A DNA stretch of 64,000 nucleotides from Trichormus sp. M33_DOE_039 (GCA_015296085.1 DVDT01000063.1:124001-188000); one strand, 5' to 3'; numbered from the stretch's first letter, positions 44,746 to 53,962 are shown. Made by a program: numbers and translations. Notes: generated by a model from the letters alone, not told the origin.

Positions 44746-45681
44746 TTACCCACCCGACTTTAAGCTATTTACAGCACCATTACGTTCGCGTTCAATTTGT
44801 TTGACTAAATCTCTGGGGAGTTGAGATTTTTTAGTTAAAGCTTTGTCAAAATTGGCGATCGCTTCCTGAATTAGTTGCTGGCTTTTTTCGTTCGTCCCCT
44901 GTTCTCGGAGAATTTGGGCTTTTAGATAATACAACTCTGGGTTGTCTGCTGCAACTTTTATGGCGCGGTTAGCGTAATCTAAGGCTTGGGAGTATTGTTT
45001 TAAGTCACGATAGGCGATCGCAATCCCCCGATGTGCTAAATATTCGGGTGCTGCATTTTTTTCTAGCCGTTCAATTGCTTCATCTGGGTTAGCAAAGGGT
45101 AGACTGACCGATAGCATCAAATCCATGTAACCCTTGATTAAATTTAGTTCTGGGTCTTGTGAGGAGATCGCTGCCGCTTGATCTAAATGTTGATAAACTT
45201 GTCTGAGCCGAGTTAAAGCTTTGGGTGCGCCTTTGATTGTCCCTTCACGAGTCAGAACGACTGCACCTTCTAAAAAATGACCAACAGCGGTATAGATATT
45301 TCCGCGTAATTCGTCCTTAGCAAGCAATTTTTGTCCAGTTTCTAGAGTTTTCCTGCTGTAATTATCCAATCCTATTAAATCCCCATTAATATATGCTAAG
45401 GATGCCTTCATTGCATACACTAGAGGCTCATCTGATTCGCTAGAGGTTGCTTGTTTGAGATAACGTTCGGCGGCGGGATAATCGCCTTTGTAAAATACGG
45501 ACTTAAAAGCAGCTTCTGTGTTGTCGCCGATTTGACGAGGTTGATTAGTACGAAAGGGATCACCAGCTAAACTCGGATTTACCCAAAGATTCAGCGCGAT
45601 CGCTACGCCCAACGTCGTCTGCACTAGTTTAGTGAATTGAGAAAATCTCAGCGTTTGCGGATACAAGAACTTTTTAGTCAT
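44746..45681 (-). CDS. TPR-repeat protein, Sll0314/Alr1548-like, exported
   Basis: A 311-residue protein with an N-terminal signal segment ('LVQTTLGVAIALNLWVNPSL', cleavage likely after SLA) and helical TPR repeats. Clear TPR units: 'AAFKSVFYKGDYPAAERYLK', 'EYLAHRGIAIAYRDLKQYSQ', 'ALDYANRAIKVAADNPELYY' and 'LKAQILREQGTNEKSQQLIQ'. It matches what I know as the Sll0314/Alr1548 TPR family of cyanobacteria. It would act as a protein-protein scaffold in the periplasm or thylakoid lumen. Divergent from the ABC gene across a 314-nt gap (45682-45995) in which I see no feature other than promoter space. Confidence 0.82.
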   Translation of the reverse strand: MTKKFLYPQTLRFSQFTKLVQTTLGVAIALNLWVNPSLAGDPFRTNQPRQIGDNTEAAFKSVFYKGDYPAAERYLKQATSSESDEPLVYAMKASLAYINGDLIGLDNYSRKTLETGQKLLAKDELRGNIYTAVGHFLEGAVVLTREGTIKGAPKALTRLRQVYQHLDQAAAISSQDPELNLIKGYMDLMLSVSLPFANPDEAIERLEKNAAPEYLAHRGIAIAYRDLKQYSQALDYANRAIKVAADNPELYYLKAQILREQGTNEKSQQLIQEAIANFDKALTKKSQLPRDLVKQIERERNGAVNSLKSGG

Positions 45682-45995
45682 TATCAGCCCCAGAAAAATT
45701 GCGGTTGAAGTTGTTTTACGTGTTACTTAAAATACAGACAACAGTTAACTCAAAATCACAGCTTGTACGTCTGAAATACCCTATCCAATTAGACCTTAGT
45801 GATTTTTGCAAGTTCCCATATTTGTTGTAGCTATTCATCATGGGTAACAATAGTCAAAAAAGTCCGATCATGACTGCTGAATTGGGAAATTTCCTGAATA
45901 ATGCTCTATGAAACTTTCCCGAATTTTCCACTTGTTCTAGTTGTAGTTAATCTTAGTTAGTGAGTTCTTCGCCAAATTTTTGGTAATCTTAACAA

Positions 45996-46670
45996 ATGCT
46001 CTATCTCAGAAATCTAACTTATCATCCCACAGCTTGCCCGACAGCAATTCTCAAATCCCTCAACTTGGAATTACCACCCCAGCAGTTAGGATTGATCATT
46101 GGCCCAAGTGGTTCTGGTAAAAGTACCTTACTAGAGATTTTGTCTGGACTAGCTGAACCCACATCAGGCGCAGTCTATTGGCGAGAACAAGAACTGATCT
46201 CGGAACAGCTACAACAATTAGCTGGCTTAGTGTTCCAGTTTCCAGAACGACACTTTTGTGGCGGTACGATTTTAGAAGAATTACGTTTAGGGCATCCCGA
46301 ACTAGGGATTGAACGCGTGAGACACGCATTAAGCGAAGTAGGATTAGAGCATTTATCCCTTTCTGCTGCACCTCATGCTTTAAGCGGGGGGCAGCAACGC
46401 CGATTAGCCTTAGCTGTGCAACTGATTCGCCAGCCTAATCTATTATTGTTAGATGAACCAACAGCAGGCTTAGACTGGTCAATGCGTCGGCAATTAGTGA
46501 GTTTATTAGCAAAACTCAAACAAGACTGGACATTGTTAGTAGTAACACATGATGCAGGTGATATGCTGGCGATCGCAGACCATTGTTGGACACTTAATCA
46601 TGGTGAATTGGAGTCTGTAGATCCTGCTGTACTAGAAGCTAAAGTTAGAGAACCTCAAGCTATGGCTTAA
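45996..46670 (+). CDS. ABC transporter ATP-binding protein, ECF-like
   Basis: A 224-residue ABC ATPase. Motifs: Walker A 'LIIGPSGSGKSTLLEILSGL' near 34-53, Q-loop 'AGLVFQFPERHFCGGTILEE' near 74-93, signature 'LSGGQQRRLALAVQL' near 128-142, Walker B 'LLLLDEPTAGLDWSMRRQL' near 148-166, and switch His in 'LLVVTHDAGDML'. The 'FQFPERHF' after the Q-loop is typical of ECF-type (energy-coupling factor) ATPases for vitamin or metal import, and of the plastid ABCI10-type proteins. No transmembrane partner is adjacent. It is followed by rsmG after 60 nt. Confidence 0.87.
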   Translation: MLYLRNLTYHPTACPTAILKSLNLELPPQQLGLIIGPSGSGKSTLLEILSGLAEPTSGAVYWREQELISEQLQQLAGLVFQFPERHFCGGTILEELRLGHPELGIERVRHALSEVGLEHLSLSAAPHALSGGQQRRLALAVQLIRQPNLLLLDEPTAGLDWSMRRQLVSLLAKLKQDWTLLVVTHDAGDMLAIADHCWTLNHGELESVDPAVLEAKVREPQAMA

Positions 46671-46752
46671 GGATGTGGGTGTGTAGGGAAGACAAGGTAG
46701 ACAAGGTAGACAGAGTAAATATATATTTACTATGCCCAATGCCCAAGACCCA

Positions 46753-47490
46753 ATGACTAACTTATTGCCAGAAATGGCAGAAAACTGGCAAAAAACTCTT
46801 AATTGGCAACCTACTGAAGAACAGCAGGCGCGATTGCAGCATTTGTATGAATTAATCCTCGAAGGGAATCGCCAGTTAAATTTAACTCGCATTACTGAGC
46901 CTCAAGAGTTTTGGGAAAAGCATCTTTGGGATTCTTTACGGGGAATTGCACCACGGCAGCAATTGATCTCGTCTCTGGAGGTTGGTGCATCTGTAATTGA
47001 TATTGGTACGGGTGCGGGTTTTCCTGGTGTTCCCATCGCTATTGTTGCACCCAATTCCACAATTACACTTGTGGATTCAACCCGCAAAAAGATGACTTTT
47101 ATCGACAAAATCTTGAGTGAATTGGCACTTAATAATGCTAAAACTCTGGTTGGTAGAGCCGAAGAAATTGGTCAGCAACAACAGCATCGAGAAAATTATG
47201 ACATGGCTTTAATTCGCGCTGTTGGTAATGCTTCTGTCTGTGCTGAGTATACTCTGCCTTTACTTAAAAAAGGTGGTTTAGCTGTAATTTATCGTGGTAC
47301 TTGGACTCAAGAGGAAACTACAGCTTTGCAAGATGCAGTGCAGCAATTAGGTGGTGAAATTGAATCCATCGAGCAGTTTGTGACTCCTCTTAGCAATAGT
47401 ATTCGCCACTGTTTATATTTGCGAAAGGTCACAACCACGCCTGCGAAGTTTCCCCGCGCTGTTGGCATACCAACTCAAAAGCCATTGTAA
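46753..47490 (+). CDS. rsmG: 16S rRNA (guanine-N7)-methyltransferase RsmG (GidB)
   Basis: About 245 residues from ATG 46753; another ATG at 46732 adds MPNAQDP, but those codons are repeat DNA (ATGCCCAATGCCCAAGACCCA) of an intergenic type, so the later start is preferred. RsmG methylates G527 of 16S rRNA using SAM. Motifs: 'LNLTRITEPQEFWEKHLWDS' near 40-59, SAM site 'VIDIGTGAGFPGVPIAIVAP' near 79-98, 'LVDSTRKKMTFI' near 104-115, and 'DMALIRAVGNASVCAEYTLP' near 147-166. Length is normal for the family. A perfect palindrome GTAAATATATATTTAC lies at 46715-46730, next to the first ATG. Confidence 0.94.
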   Translation: MTNLLPEMAENWQKTLNWQPTEEQQARLQHLYELILEGNRQLNLTRITEPQEFWEKHLWDSLRGIAPRQQLISSLEVGASVIDIGTGAGFPGVPIAIVAPNSTITLVDSTRKKMTFIDKILSELALNNAKTLVGRAEEIGQQQQHRENYDMALIRAVGNASVCAEYTLPLLKKGGLAVIYRGTWTQEETTALQDAVQQLGGEIESIEQFVTPLSNSIRHCLYLRKVTTTPAKFPRAVGIPTQKPL

Positions 47491-47569
47491 TTTGACTGCG
47501 ATCGCCTACGGTGGACGGAGCATCATCACCTAAAATCACATTACAGACCTCAACGTTAGCAAACTTAAA

Positions 47570-48115
47570 TTAATCAAGCCCATCAAACTGCGCTAACAAT
47601 TTCTCAATACTAGCGTTGTGGTCTAAAAAAGAAAATAAATGTTTGTAGCGAAGTTTGCCATTTTTATCTAATACAAATTGGGCTGGTAAAGGCGCACCTA
47701 GAGCCTGTCCTACTCTATATGTACGGAATATCCTGCAACTAGGGTCACTTAACAATGGCATTTTTAAGCCTAAATCTCTCACAACTATTTGGCTTTGTTT
47801 TTCATCTGTACTAGTAATTAGTAAAACCTCTATCTCACGCTGTTTAAATTCATCATAATGTTCATTTAAAGCTTTGATATGAGGAAAGCAAAATGGGCAA
47901 TATTGTTTTTCTGTAAAAATTCGCGTAAAAGCAAGTAAAACAGGCTGTTTACCTCGATAATCTGATAATTTAACTAATTTTCCATTAGTAATATCTGGCA
48001 ATTGAAAGTCTGGTGTGCCAATTTCTAGCCTCAATTCGTTACTAGCTGGAATCGGGAGAAAATTACGCAGGAATCGCTCATTAAATAAACCACTAAAATC
48101 TGTTGAAGTCAGCAT
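47570..48115 (-). CDS. Peroxiredoxin-like (AhpC/TSA, redoxin) protein
   Basis: About 181 residues from ATG 48115; an upstream frame to 48163 adds hydrophobic residues that look like read-through. The redoxin fold is evident: 'LEIGTPDFQLPDITNGKLVK', 'YRGKQPVLLAFTRIF', and the active site 'EKQYCPFCFPHIKALNEHYD' with Cys-Pro-Phe-Cys. The two Cys separated by two residues resemble thioredoxin-like or PrxQ-like centres more than typical 2-Cys peroxiredoxin. It probably reduces peroxide using a thiol donor. It is next to a typical 2-Cys peroxiredoxin gene on the same strand. Confidence 0.83.
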   Translation of the reverse strand: MLTSTDFSGLFNERFLRNFLPIPASNELRLEIGTPDFQLPDITNGKLVKLSDYRGKQPVLLAFTRIFTEKQYCPFCFPHIKALNEHYDEFKQREIEVLLITSTDEKQSQIVVRDLGLKMPLLSDPSCRIFRTYRVGQALGAPLPAQFVLDKNGKLRYKHLFSFLDHNASIEKLLAQFDGLD

Positions 48116-48324
48116 ATATAATTCAAAATTTAAAATTATAAAACCACAGAAAAACACTCCCATTTACACTGATTTTATATCTGTGTGTATGTGTGTTCAT
48201 CTGTGGTGTGGATGATTTTTTTGCTGAAATTTCTACAAGCACAAAGTTAGATACTAAGTTGGAAAAAGGCCAAAAAGTAGATATGTGAAACTTTCTTTCC
48301 TTCTTCCTTCCGTCTCTTACTTGC

Positions 48325-48936
48325 CTAGACAGCAGAGAAGTAAACTTTGGACTTCACAGGGTCAGGATTCATTGTTTTATCACCAGGTTGCCAACCAGCA
48401 GGGCAAACTTCATCTGGGTGAGACTGAACATACTGAATTGCTTGTAATGTCCGCAAGGTTTCATCAACGCTACGACCAAAAGCTAGGTTGTTAATGGTAG
48501 CGTGTTGGATGATACCATCTTTGTCGATGATAAATAGACCACGTAAAGCAATACCTGCTGCTGGGTCTAACACGTTATAAGCGGAGCTAATTTCTTTTTT
48601 GATATCGGAAACTAGAGGATAGTTGAGGTCGCCTACACCGCCAGACTTGCGATCTGTTTGAATCCAAGCTAGGTGAGAGAATTCGCTATCAACGGAAACA
48701 CCAAGAATTTCAGTGTTAATTTTACTAAATTCTTCGTAGCGATCGCTAAATGCTGTGATCTCAGTGGGGCAAACAAAGGTAAAGTCTAGAGGGTAGAAGA
48801 ACAGGACAACATACTTACCACGATAGTTGGAAAGTTTGATTTCCTTAAATTCCTGATCCGCCACAGCGGTTGCTGTAAAATCGGGAGCTTGTTGACCAAC
48901 GCGCAGGCTTCCTTCTGTTCCGTAAGTGATGGACAT
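48325..48936 (-). CDS. 2-Cys peroxiredoxin
   Basis: A 203-residue typical 2-Cys peroxiredoxin (AhpC-Prx1 type) reducing hydrogen peroxide and alkyl peroxides via thioredoxin. The peroxidatic Cys is in '[20 protein letters not shown]' near 46-65, and the resolving Cys in '[15 protein letters not shown]' near 171-185. '[18 protein letters not shown]' near 100-117 gives the GGLG-like element that makes eukaryotic enzymes sensitive to overoxidation, here as GGVG. It starts with ATG after TTGAAGGAGATAA, a strong ribosome site. It is divergent from the debranching-enzyme gene. Confidence 0.95.
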   Translation of the reverse strand: MSITYGTEGSLRVGQQAPDFTATAVADQEFKEIKLSNYRGKYVVLFFYPLDFTFVCPTEITAFSDRYEEFSKINTEILGVSVDSEFSHLAWIQTDRKSGGVGDLNYPLVSDIKKEISSAYNVLDPAAGIALRGLFIIDKDGIIQHATINNLAFGRSVDETLRTLQAIQYVQSHPDEVCPAGWQPGDKTMNPDPVKSKVYFSAV

Positions 48937-49131
48937 TTACTATTATCTCCTTCAACTTATATCCGTTTACTAGCGTTGGAGTTGGGGTCAGGTAAATCTT
49001 ACCCATCCACGCTGTCTTACCCTTTCGGGCTTGCAGTCCCCAAGTTGGGCTAATCCTCATTAGGGGCTGACTCACAGTTTGATTACGATCTGTTACGACT
49101 ATATCATAGTCATAACGATTTTGAGTAACAA

Positions 49132-51204
49132 ATGGTAGATTTAGATACAAAAGAATGGTTGTTAACCAACGGCTTGGGTAGTTTTGCCAGTGGTACTGTT
49201 AGCGATGTCCGCACGCGGACTTATCATGGTTGGCTATTTGCTGCAACTAATCCACCGACTGGACGCATCTTATTGTTTTCGCACTTAGAAGCGAGCTTAG
49301 AAGTATCAAAAAAAGTTGTGGCACTGGGTACAAACATCTGGGGTACAGGTAATATTGAGCCGAAAGGCTACAAACTGCTACACACTTTCGATATTAACCC
49401 TGTTCCGAAATGGATTTGGGGTCAAGATGGCTGGCAAATAAGTAGGCAGTTGATGATGCCTCATGGTATGGGGGAGATTAGAGAAGGAAATCAGACTTCT
49501 AACTCTTTGATGTGTCATCGCCTGTTAATTCAATATCGTTACGAAGGTAGAGAAACGGCAATTTTAAGGCTGCGATTACTCATAGCTGATCGCGATTTCC
49601 ATAGTCAACAAAGTTATAGTTCAGACTTACAGTTTTCTCAATTGCTTGGTCATCAGCAAGTTTGTCTACAAGCGATGATTTCTGGGCATTTTGGTACGCC
49701 TTGGCGATTGCGTTGGACACAAGGAGAATATCGAGCAGACCCCGTATGGTACTGGAATTACGAGTTTCCAGAAGAAACAGAACGGGGATTAGGCGATCGC
49801 GAAGACCTCTTTAGCCCTGGCTATTTAACAGTGACCCTAAAACCAGGAGACGCAGTCACCTTAGAAGCACGATTGGGGTTTCCCGAACAATTCATAGAGC
49901 CTCTTACATCCGATACCTTTACAGAAGCCGTAGAAGCAGAGCAAGAACGACTAGGGACTGGGAACTGGAAATTAGGGGCTAAGAACAGGGGAGAAAAGGG
50001 AGACAAGGAAGCGGGGGAAAATGACTATTATCCAATACCCCATGTCCAATCTGCTATCTGGCAACAATTATTGAAAGCGGGCGATCAATTTATTGTCCAT
50101 CGCGCTTCTATTAACGGCCCTACGGTGATGGCTGGTTATCACTGGTTTGATGATTGGGGAAGAGATACCTTGATTGCTTTACCTGGATTGACGTTAGTCA
50201 CACAACGCTTTGAATTAGCTAAAAGTTTGTTACAAACTTTTGGGCGTTATTGTCGTCATGGACTCATCCCTAATTCTTTTCCAGAAATGGACAGTGAACC
50301 TGTCTATAACGGTATTGATGCAGCTTTATGGTGGATTGAAACTTTGGGACTGTATTTAGAAGCCACTCAAGATTGGCAATTTTTAGCTGAACAGTTTCCA
50401 GTAGTACAGCAAATTCATAAAGCATTTATCAGTGGTACACGCTATAACATTCAGGTCGATGCAACTGATGGATTGTTGGGTTGGGATGCACCCGGAGTAG
50501 CCCTGACTTGGATGGATGCCGTCATTGGCGGACAACCAGTCACACCGCGTCCTGGTAAACCAGTTGAAATTAATGCTCTGTGGTACTCCGCTTTATGTTG
50601 GATGAGTCAATGGGCAGAACGCTTAAGTCAGTTAGAAGTAGGTAGCGCAGTACGTTTAGCTAATCAGGGCAAACGTTATGCTCAACAGGCACAACAAGTA
50701 AAAGCTTCCCTGCAAAAATTTTGGAATCCACAATTAGGCTATTTGTACGACACCATCGATTTTGACGATCGCCGCAATGCTCAAATTCGCCCCAATGCAG
50801 TTTTAGCTCTATCTTTACATCATTGTGGTTTTTTACCATCCCAAGGTCGTCAAGTATTGTATTTAGCTACTGATCGCTTATTGACCCCCTATGGTCTTCG
50901 CAGTCTTGACCCAGCAGATCCAGGATATATGGGCCAATGTGTAGGTAATAGCGAGAAACGCGATCGCGCTTATCACCAGGGTACTGTCTGGACTTGGTTA
51001 ATTGGTGCTTTTATTCGGAGTTGGCAGCGTTTTATTCCCCAACAACCCTTGCCTTTTAGTTGGCAACCTTTGTTAGATCACTTATTGCATGATGCTTGTC
51101 TTGGTTCTATTTCTGAAATTTTTGATGGCGACCCACCACATCATCCTAGAGGTGCAGTAGCTCAAGCTTGGTCGATTTCTGAGGTGATTCGTCATATCCA
51201 ATAA
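49132..51204 (+). CDS. Amylo-alpha-1,6-glucosidase (glycogen debranching-type)
   Basis: A 690-residue protein of the GDE/GH133 type. The N-terminal domain begins 'MVDLDTKEWLLTNGLGSFAS' and 'VRTRTYHGWLFAATNPPTGR', and the catalytic (alpha/alpha)6 domain contains 'YHWFDDWGRDTLIALPGLTL' near 337-356 and 'NSFPEMDSEPVYNGIDAALW' near 380-399, with 'EINALWYSALCWMSQW' near 481-496. It should cleave alpha-1,6 branches of glycogen. A low-complexity insertion of about 25 residues ('LGTGNWKLGAKNRGEKGDK...') at about 274-298 comes from intergenic-type repeat DNA. It is preceded by the divergent peroxiredoxin gene and followed by 600 nt without a gene. Confidence 0.9.
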   Translation: MVDLDTKEWLLTNGLGSFASGTVSDVRTRTYHGWLFAATNPPTGRILLFSHLEASLEVSKKVVALGTNIWGTGNIEPKGYKLLHTFDINPVPKWIWGQDGWQISRQLMMPHGMGEIREGNQTSNSLMCHRLLIQYRYEGRETAILRLRLLIADRDFHSQQSYSSDLQFSQLLGHQQVCLQAMISGHFGTPWRLRWTQGEYRADPVWYWNYEFPEETERGLGDREDLFSPGYLTVTLKPGDAVTLEARLGFPEQFIEPLTSDTFTEAVEAEQERLGTGNWKLGAKNRGEKGDKEAGENDYYPIPHVQSAIWQQLLKAGDQFIVHRASINGPTVMAGYHWFDDWGRDTLIALPGLTLVTQRFELAKSLLQTFGRYCRHGLIPNSFPEMDSEPVYNGIDAALWWIETLGLYLEATQDWQFLAEQFPVVQQIHKAFISGTRYNIQVDATDGLLGWDAPGVALTWMDAVIGGQPVTPRPGKPVEINALWYSALCWMSQWAERLSQLEVGSAVRLANQGKRYAQQAQQVKASLQKFWNPQLGYLYDTIDFDDRRNAQIRPNAVLALSLHHCGFLPSQGRQVLYLATDRLLTPYGLRSLDPADPGYMGQCVGNSEKRDRAYHQGTVWTWLIGAFIRSWQRFIPQQPLPFSWQPLLDHLLHDACLGSISEIFDGDPPHHPRGAVAQAWSISEVIRHIQ

Positions 51205-51821
51205 ATAGGCGGGCAGAATCAATTATCTAGCTGTCAGAGGAGATAGAAAATAGGAAGAGACACAGATAGGAGTATAGTTATTTCTTTAGGAAATCGCATA
51301 TTAATTCTCTAGCAGTTTTAGCTATTGTGACAAAATTGTCATAAATAAAAATTTGCTTTTTAGTTCATCTATCCTAAGAATGAAAATTTTGCAATTATAT
51401 CAGTAAATTATTATAACAAAGATACAAGAATAATTCTTCATTAAACTATTGATTGAAAAGCTGTATTTAACTCCCAGTTAATCTATACTGAGCCTCGACT
51501 AATCCCTTTCCTATACTGCATAGCAGCCTATTATTATATTTATTTATTCCCATTTTCATGAAAACAAATTTTGTTGCATATAGATTGAAATTGAGTATAA
51601 ATAGAGTTATTTTATGTGATTAATGTCCGAAATACTGTTGCGCAGATGTAGTGGTGAATCTAGAAGTAATAAAGGCTGATTATCAATCTTCACCTGATTA
51701 CTTTATGAATCAATCTTCTATAAATGACACAGTACAGTGACATAATACACATTGGATAATACCGTTTTGCATGAAGCCTTTCGTTTAACTGAATTTACCA
51801 AGACTATAAGGGCTTGCTGGC
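51205..51821. other. Gene-free AT-rich region
   Basis: 617 nt between the debranching-enzyme stop and the next small gene. Sequence is AT-rich with no ORF, tRNA-like fold or strong inverted repeat noticed. The promoter for the 109-residue gene must lie in its right part. Confidence 0.5.
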
Positions 51822-52151
51822 ATGAGACTATCTGCGCTAGATCCACTCATACCGCTTAACTGTTTAAAAAATGAACTGATCAAACTCCCGAAAGGTTATT
51901 CCTTTTATGAAGAAGAAGTCGTAGATTTTTTATCAAGACGAAGGTGGCCGGAAAGCGATCGCCGTATTGATCGCACAACTTTCTGGCGTTGGAGAAACGA
52001 TAATGGAATAGAACGCCAAAAGGTATTCAGTCGCTTAGACTTGCTTAAACTTTGCCAAATTTGCGACCACTATCGCATAGACGGAACTCGCAATGAATAT
52101 TTGGAAATAGTCAGAAAGAAAAGAGAATTGGCACTCATAAACAGTAACTGA
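51822..52151 (+). CDS. Small putative DNA-binding protein, unknown
   Basis: A 109-residue basic protein I cannot assign. 'FYEEEVVDFLSRRRWPESDR' and 'RIDRTTFWRWRNDNGIERQK' near residues 28-67 look like a helix-turn-helix with a Trp/Arg-rich recognition helix, somewhat MerR- or transposase-HTH-like. 'VFSRLDLLKLCQICDHYRID' follows and the C-terminus is a charged helix. No Cys pair for metals. It is likely a small regulator; there is no operon partner. A terminator lies 200 nt downstream at 52352-52384. Confidence 0.6.
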   Translation: MRLSALDPLIPLNCLKNELIKLPKGYSFYEEEVVDFLSRRRWPESDRRIDRTTFWRWRNDNGIERQKVFSRLDLLKLCQICDHYRIDGTRNEYLEIVRKKRELALINSN

Positions 52152-52351
52152 TGATGCAAAGTACCAAATACTAAAAACAGCAATATATTCTAGCTAATTG
52201 AGTCCAATTTTTCTGCTACCTTAATTAGCTATGCTCTCTCATATCAACTTTGGATTTTAGATTTTGCTTTTCCATATAGGGAAGCAATTTATTCCAATTA
52301 GTATAAAACGAGGAGATATATTCTGTTTAAAAGCCAATAATTTCTTTTAGC

Positions 52352-52384
52352 AACCTGTATCTTACAAGTACGGGTTTTTTATTT
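52352..52384 (+). terminator. Rho-independent terminator
   Basis: AACCTGTA (52352-52359) pairs with TACGGGTT (52369-52376) including one T-G pair, then TTTTTTATTT. It would end the transcript of the small regulator at 51822. The rest of 52152-52632 is AT-rich with no recognised feature. Confidence 0.75.
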
Positions 52385-52632
52385 GACATGAGTTCTTCAA
52401 ATTCTAGCCAGGGATATAAATTATCCAACCAAAATGCTAGGATAGCATAATATTTTTGAATTTAGAATTTATATTTTTTGTTATATCTTCTACCTTAAGT
52501 AATAAATTTATTATGTCTAAGATATTTCCCAAGTCAAAAACAAAACTCTCTAAAAGTATGAAGTTTTTATTTATCTACTTGCAGAGAATTAATCAATATA
52601 GTGGATATATTTTTAAATGCTGAAGTGGTGTT

Positions 52633-52830
52633 ATGTTCTCCATTGGGGATTATGTACTGAATCAAAACACTGGGCATCTAGGTAAAGTAGTTGGTTATGG
52701 AAACTCCCTCACCAATAATGTATACATGGTCACTTTAAGAGTTGTTGTCACGGAAACTGCTAATTCGCAAAAACAAGTTTTTATAGTAGAAGATGAGGTG
52801 TCAAGATGGATTAGGTGGTCTGTAGCGTAA
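52633..52830 (+). CDS. Small SH3-like beta protein, unknown
   Basis: A 65-residue protein with a beta-barrel type pattern: 'MFSIGDYVLNQNTGHLGKVV' then 'GYGNSLTNNVYMVTLRVVVT' and an ending 'VEDEVSRWIRWSVA'. The opening 'GDYVLNQ-TGHLGKVVG' resembles KOW or SH3-like domains that bind nucleic acid or protein. I do not recognise a family. It is the middle of three small plus-strand genes; AT-rich surroundings. Confidence 0.6.
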   Translation: MFSIGDYVLNQNTGHLGKVVGYGNSLTNNVYMVTLRVVVTETANSQKQVFIVEDEVSRWIRWSVA

Positions 52831-52948
52831 TTGTCCACCTTTGAACAAAAGGGGGTAAGGGGAAAAATAAATGAACATTGACTATTGACGTGTTTTTATT
52901 GCATCAGGGTAGTACGCCGTCAATTTAGGGTTATTAGGGATAATAAGA

Positions 52949-53185
52949 ATGTTACGAGATTGTATTTTTTGTCTACAAGAAACTGCTTTACAATTGATAT
53001 CTAAAAAATACTTACCACCTCAAGATCCATCTGAATGTTTTTTTAATCTGCCTTGCGCTTGTTCTCATCCAGGAAAAGAACTACGTTGTGAGGACTGCCC
53101 TTATTTAGAAGCTTGTTTGTCCAATTTTGGAAGTAATTGGGAATTCAAAAATAAGAAGCAAAATAGGACAATAACTCATGACTAA
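52949..53185 (+). CDS. Small Cys-rich protein, unknown
   Basis: A 78-residue protein with eight Cys: 'CIFC' near residues 5-8, then Cys30, 'CACSH' near 35-39, 'CEDC' near 47-50 and Cys56. The pairing of CxxC units suggests a zinc ribbon or an iron-sulfur site. The last residues (MGNRTITHD-like 'KQNRTITHD') partly derive from an ATAACTCATGACTAATGACTAA repeat, so the gene may have been extended by repeat DNA. No family recognised. It is convergent with nagB, whose stop is 4 nt away. Confidence 0.6.
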   Translation: MLRDCIFCLQETALQLISKKYLPPQDPSECFFNLPCACSHPGKELRCEDCPYLEACLSNFGSNWEFKNKKQNRTITHD

Positions 53186-53188
53186 TGA

Positions 53189-53962
53189 CTAAAATATTAA
53201 ACTAGCAGAATTGACATCTAAAAAGAGACTAGCCTGAGGTTGTTGACGCAGAATAGAAGCTGGACAATCTGGGCTGATTGACCCATGTAACATCCTTTGT
53301 ACTATCTTTGCTTTACGTTGTTCTGGTGCTAGACAAAGGATTTTTTGAGCAGAACAAATCAAAGGTAAAGTCACGGTAAAAGCGTACTGAGGTACACTAT
53401 CCAGACGGGGAAATTGACCTGTATTTACCTGTTGTTGTCGATTAGCTGTATCTAATTTTACGAGTTTAATGCTGTAAGGATCTTGAAAATTAGCCACAGA
53501 CGGGTCATTAAAAGCTAAATGTCCATTTTCGCCTATACCAAGACAACATAAGTCAATAGGTTGTGCTTGTAGTAGTTTGGTGTAGCGATCGCATTCTGTC
53601 AAAGGTTCTAAAGTATCACCATCAATATAATGAAACTGGCGCGGAAATACCCGTTTTTCTACGCGTTCTCGCATATAGTACCGAAAACTAGCAGGATGAT
53701 CAGCACTAATCCCCAAGTATTCATCAAGATGAAACAAAGTCACTCTTGACCAATCTACACCACCTAAATTAATCAGAGCCTCCAGAAATTTAAGTTGCGA
53801 ATTACCTGTTGCCAATAAAACAGCGGTTTGCTCCTGATGTTGCAAAATAGACTGTAAATACTGCTGGGCAATATTTGCAACTTCTTGAGCCATGTCTAAC
53901 TCGGATTTGTAAATCTGTACCGAGAGGCGATCAATATGAAGAACTTTTGTGGCGGCTATCAT
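53189..53962 (-). CDS. nagB: Glucosamine-6-phosphate deaminase
   Basis: A 257-residue NagB-type isomerase/deaminase converting glucosamine-6-phosphate to fructose-6-phosphate and ammonia. Motifs: 'AVLLATGNSQLKFLEALINL' near 44-63, 'VTLFHLDEYLGISADHPASF' near 73-92 (catalytic Asp), and 'CLGIGENGHLAFNDPSVANF' near 139-158 (Glu and His of the ring-opening site). It lacks the C-terminal allosteric tail of the E. coli enzyme. 6-Phosphogluconolactonase shares the fold but lacks the FNDP motif, so nagB is the better call. Single gene; divergent from the HAD gene. Confidence 0.9.
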   Translation of the reverse strand: MIAATKVLHIDRLSVQIYKSELDMAQEVANIAQQYLQSILQHQEQTAVLLATGNSQLKFLEALINLGGVDWSRVTLFHLDEYLGISADHPASFRYYMRERVEKRVFPRQFHYIDGDTLEPLTECDRYTKLLQAQPIDLCCLGIGENGHLAFNDPSVANFQDPYSIKLVKLDTANRQQQVNTGQFPRLDSVPQYAFTVTLPLICSAQKILCLAPEQRKAKIVQRMLHGSISPDCPASILRQQPQASLFLDVNSASLIF

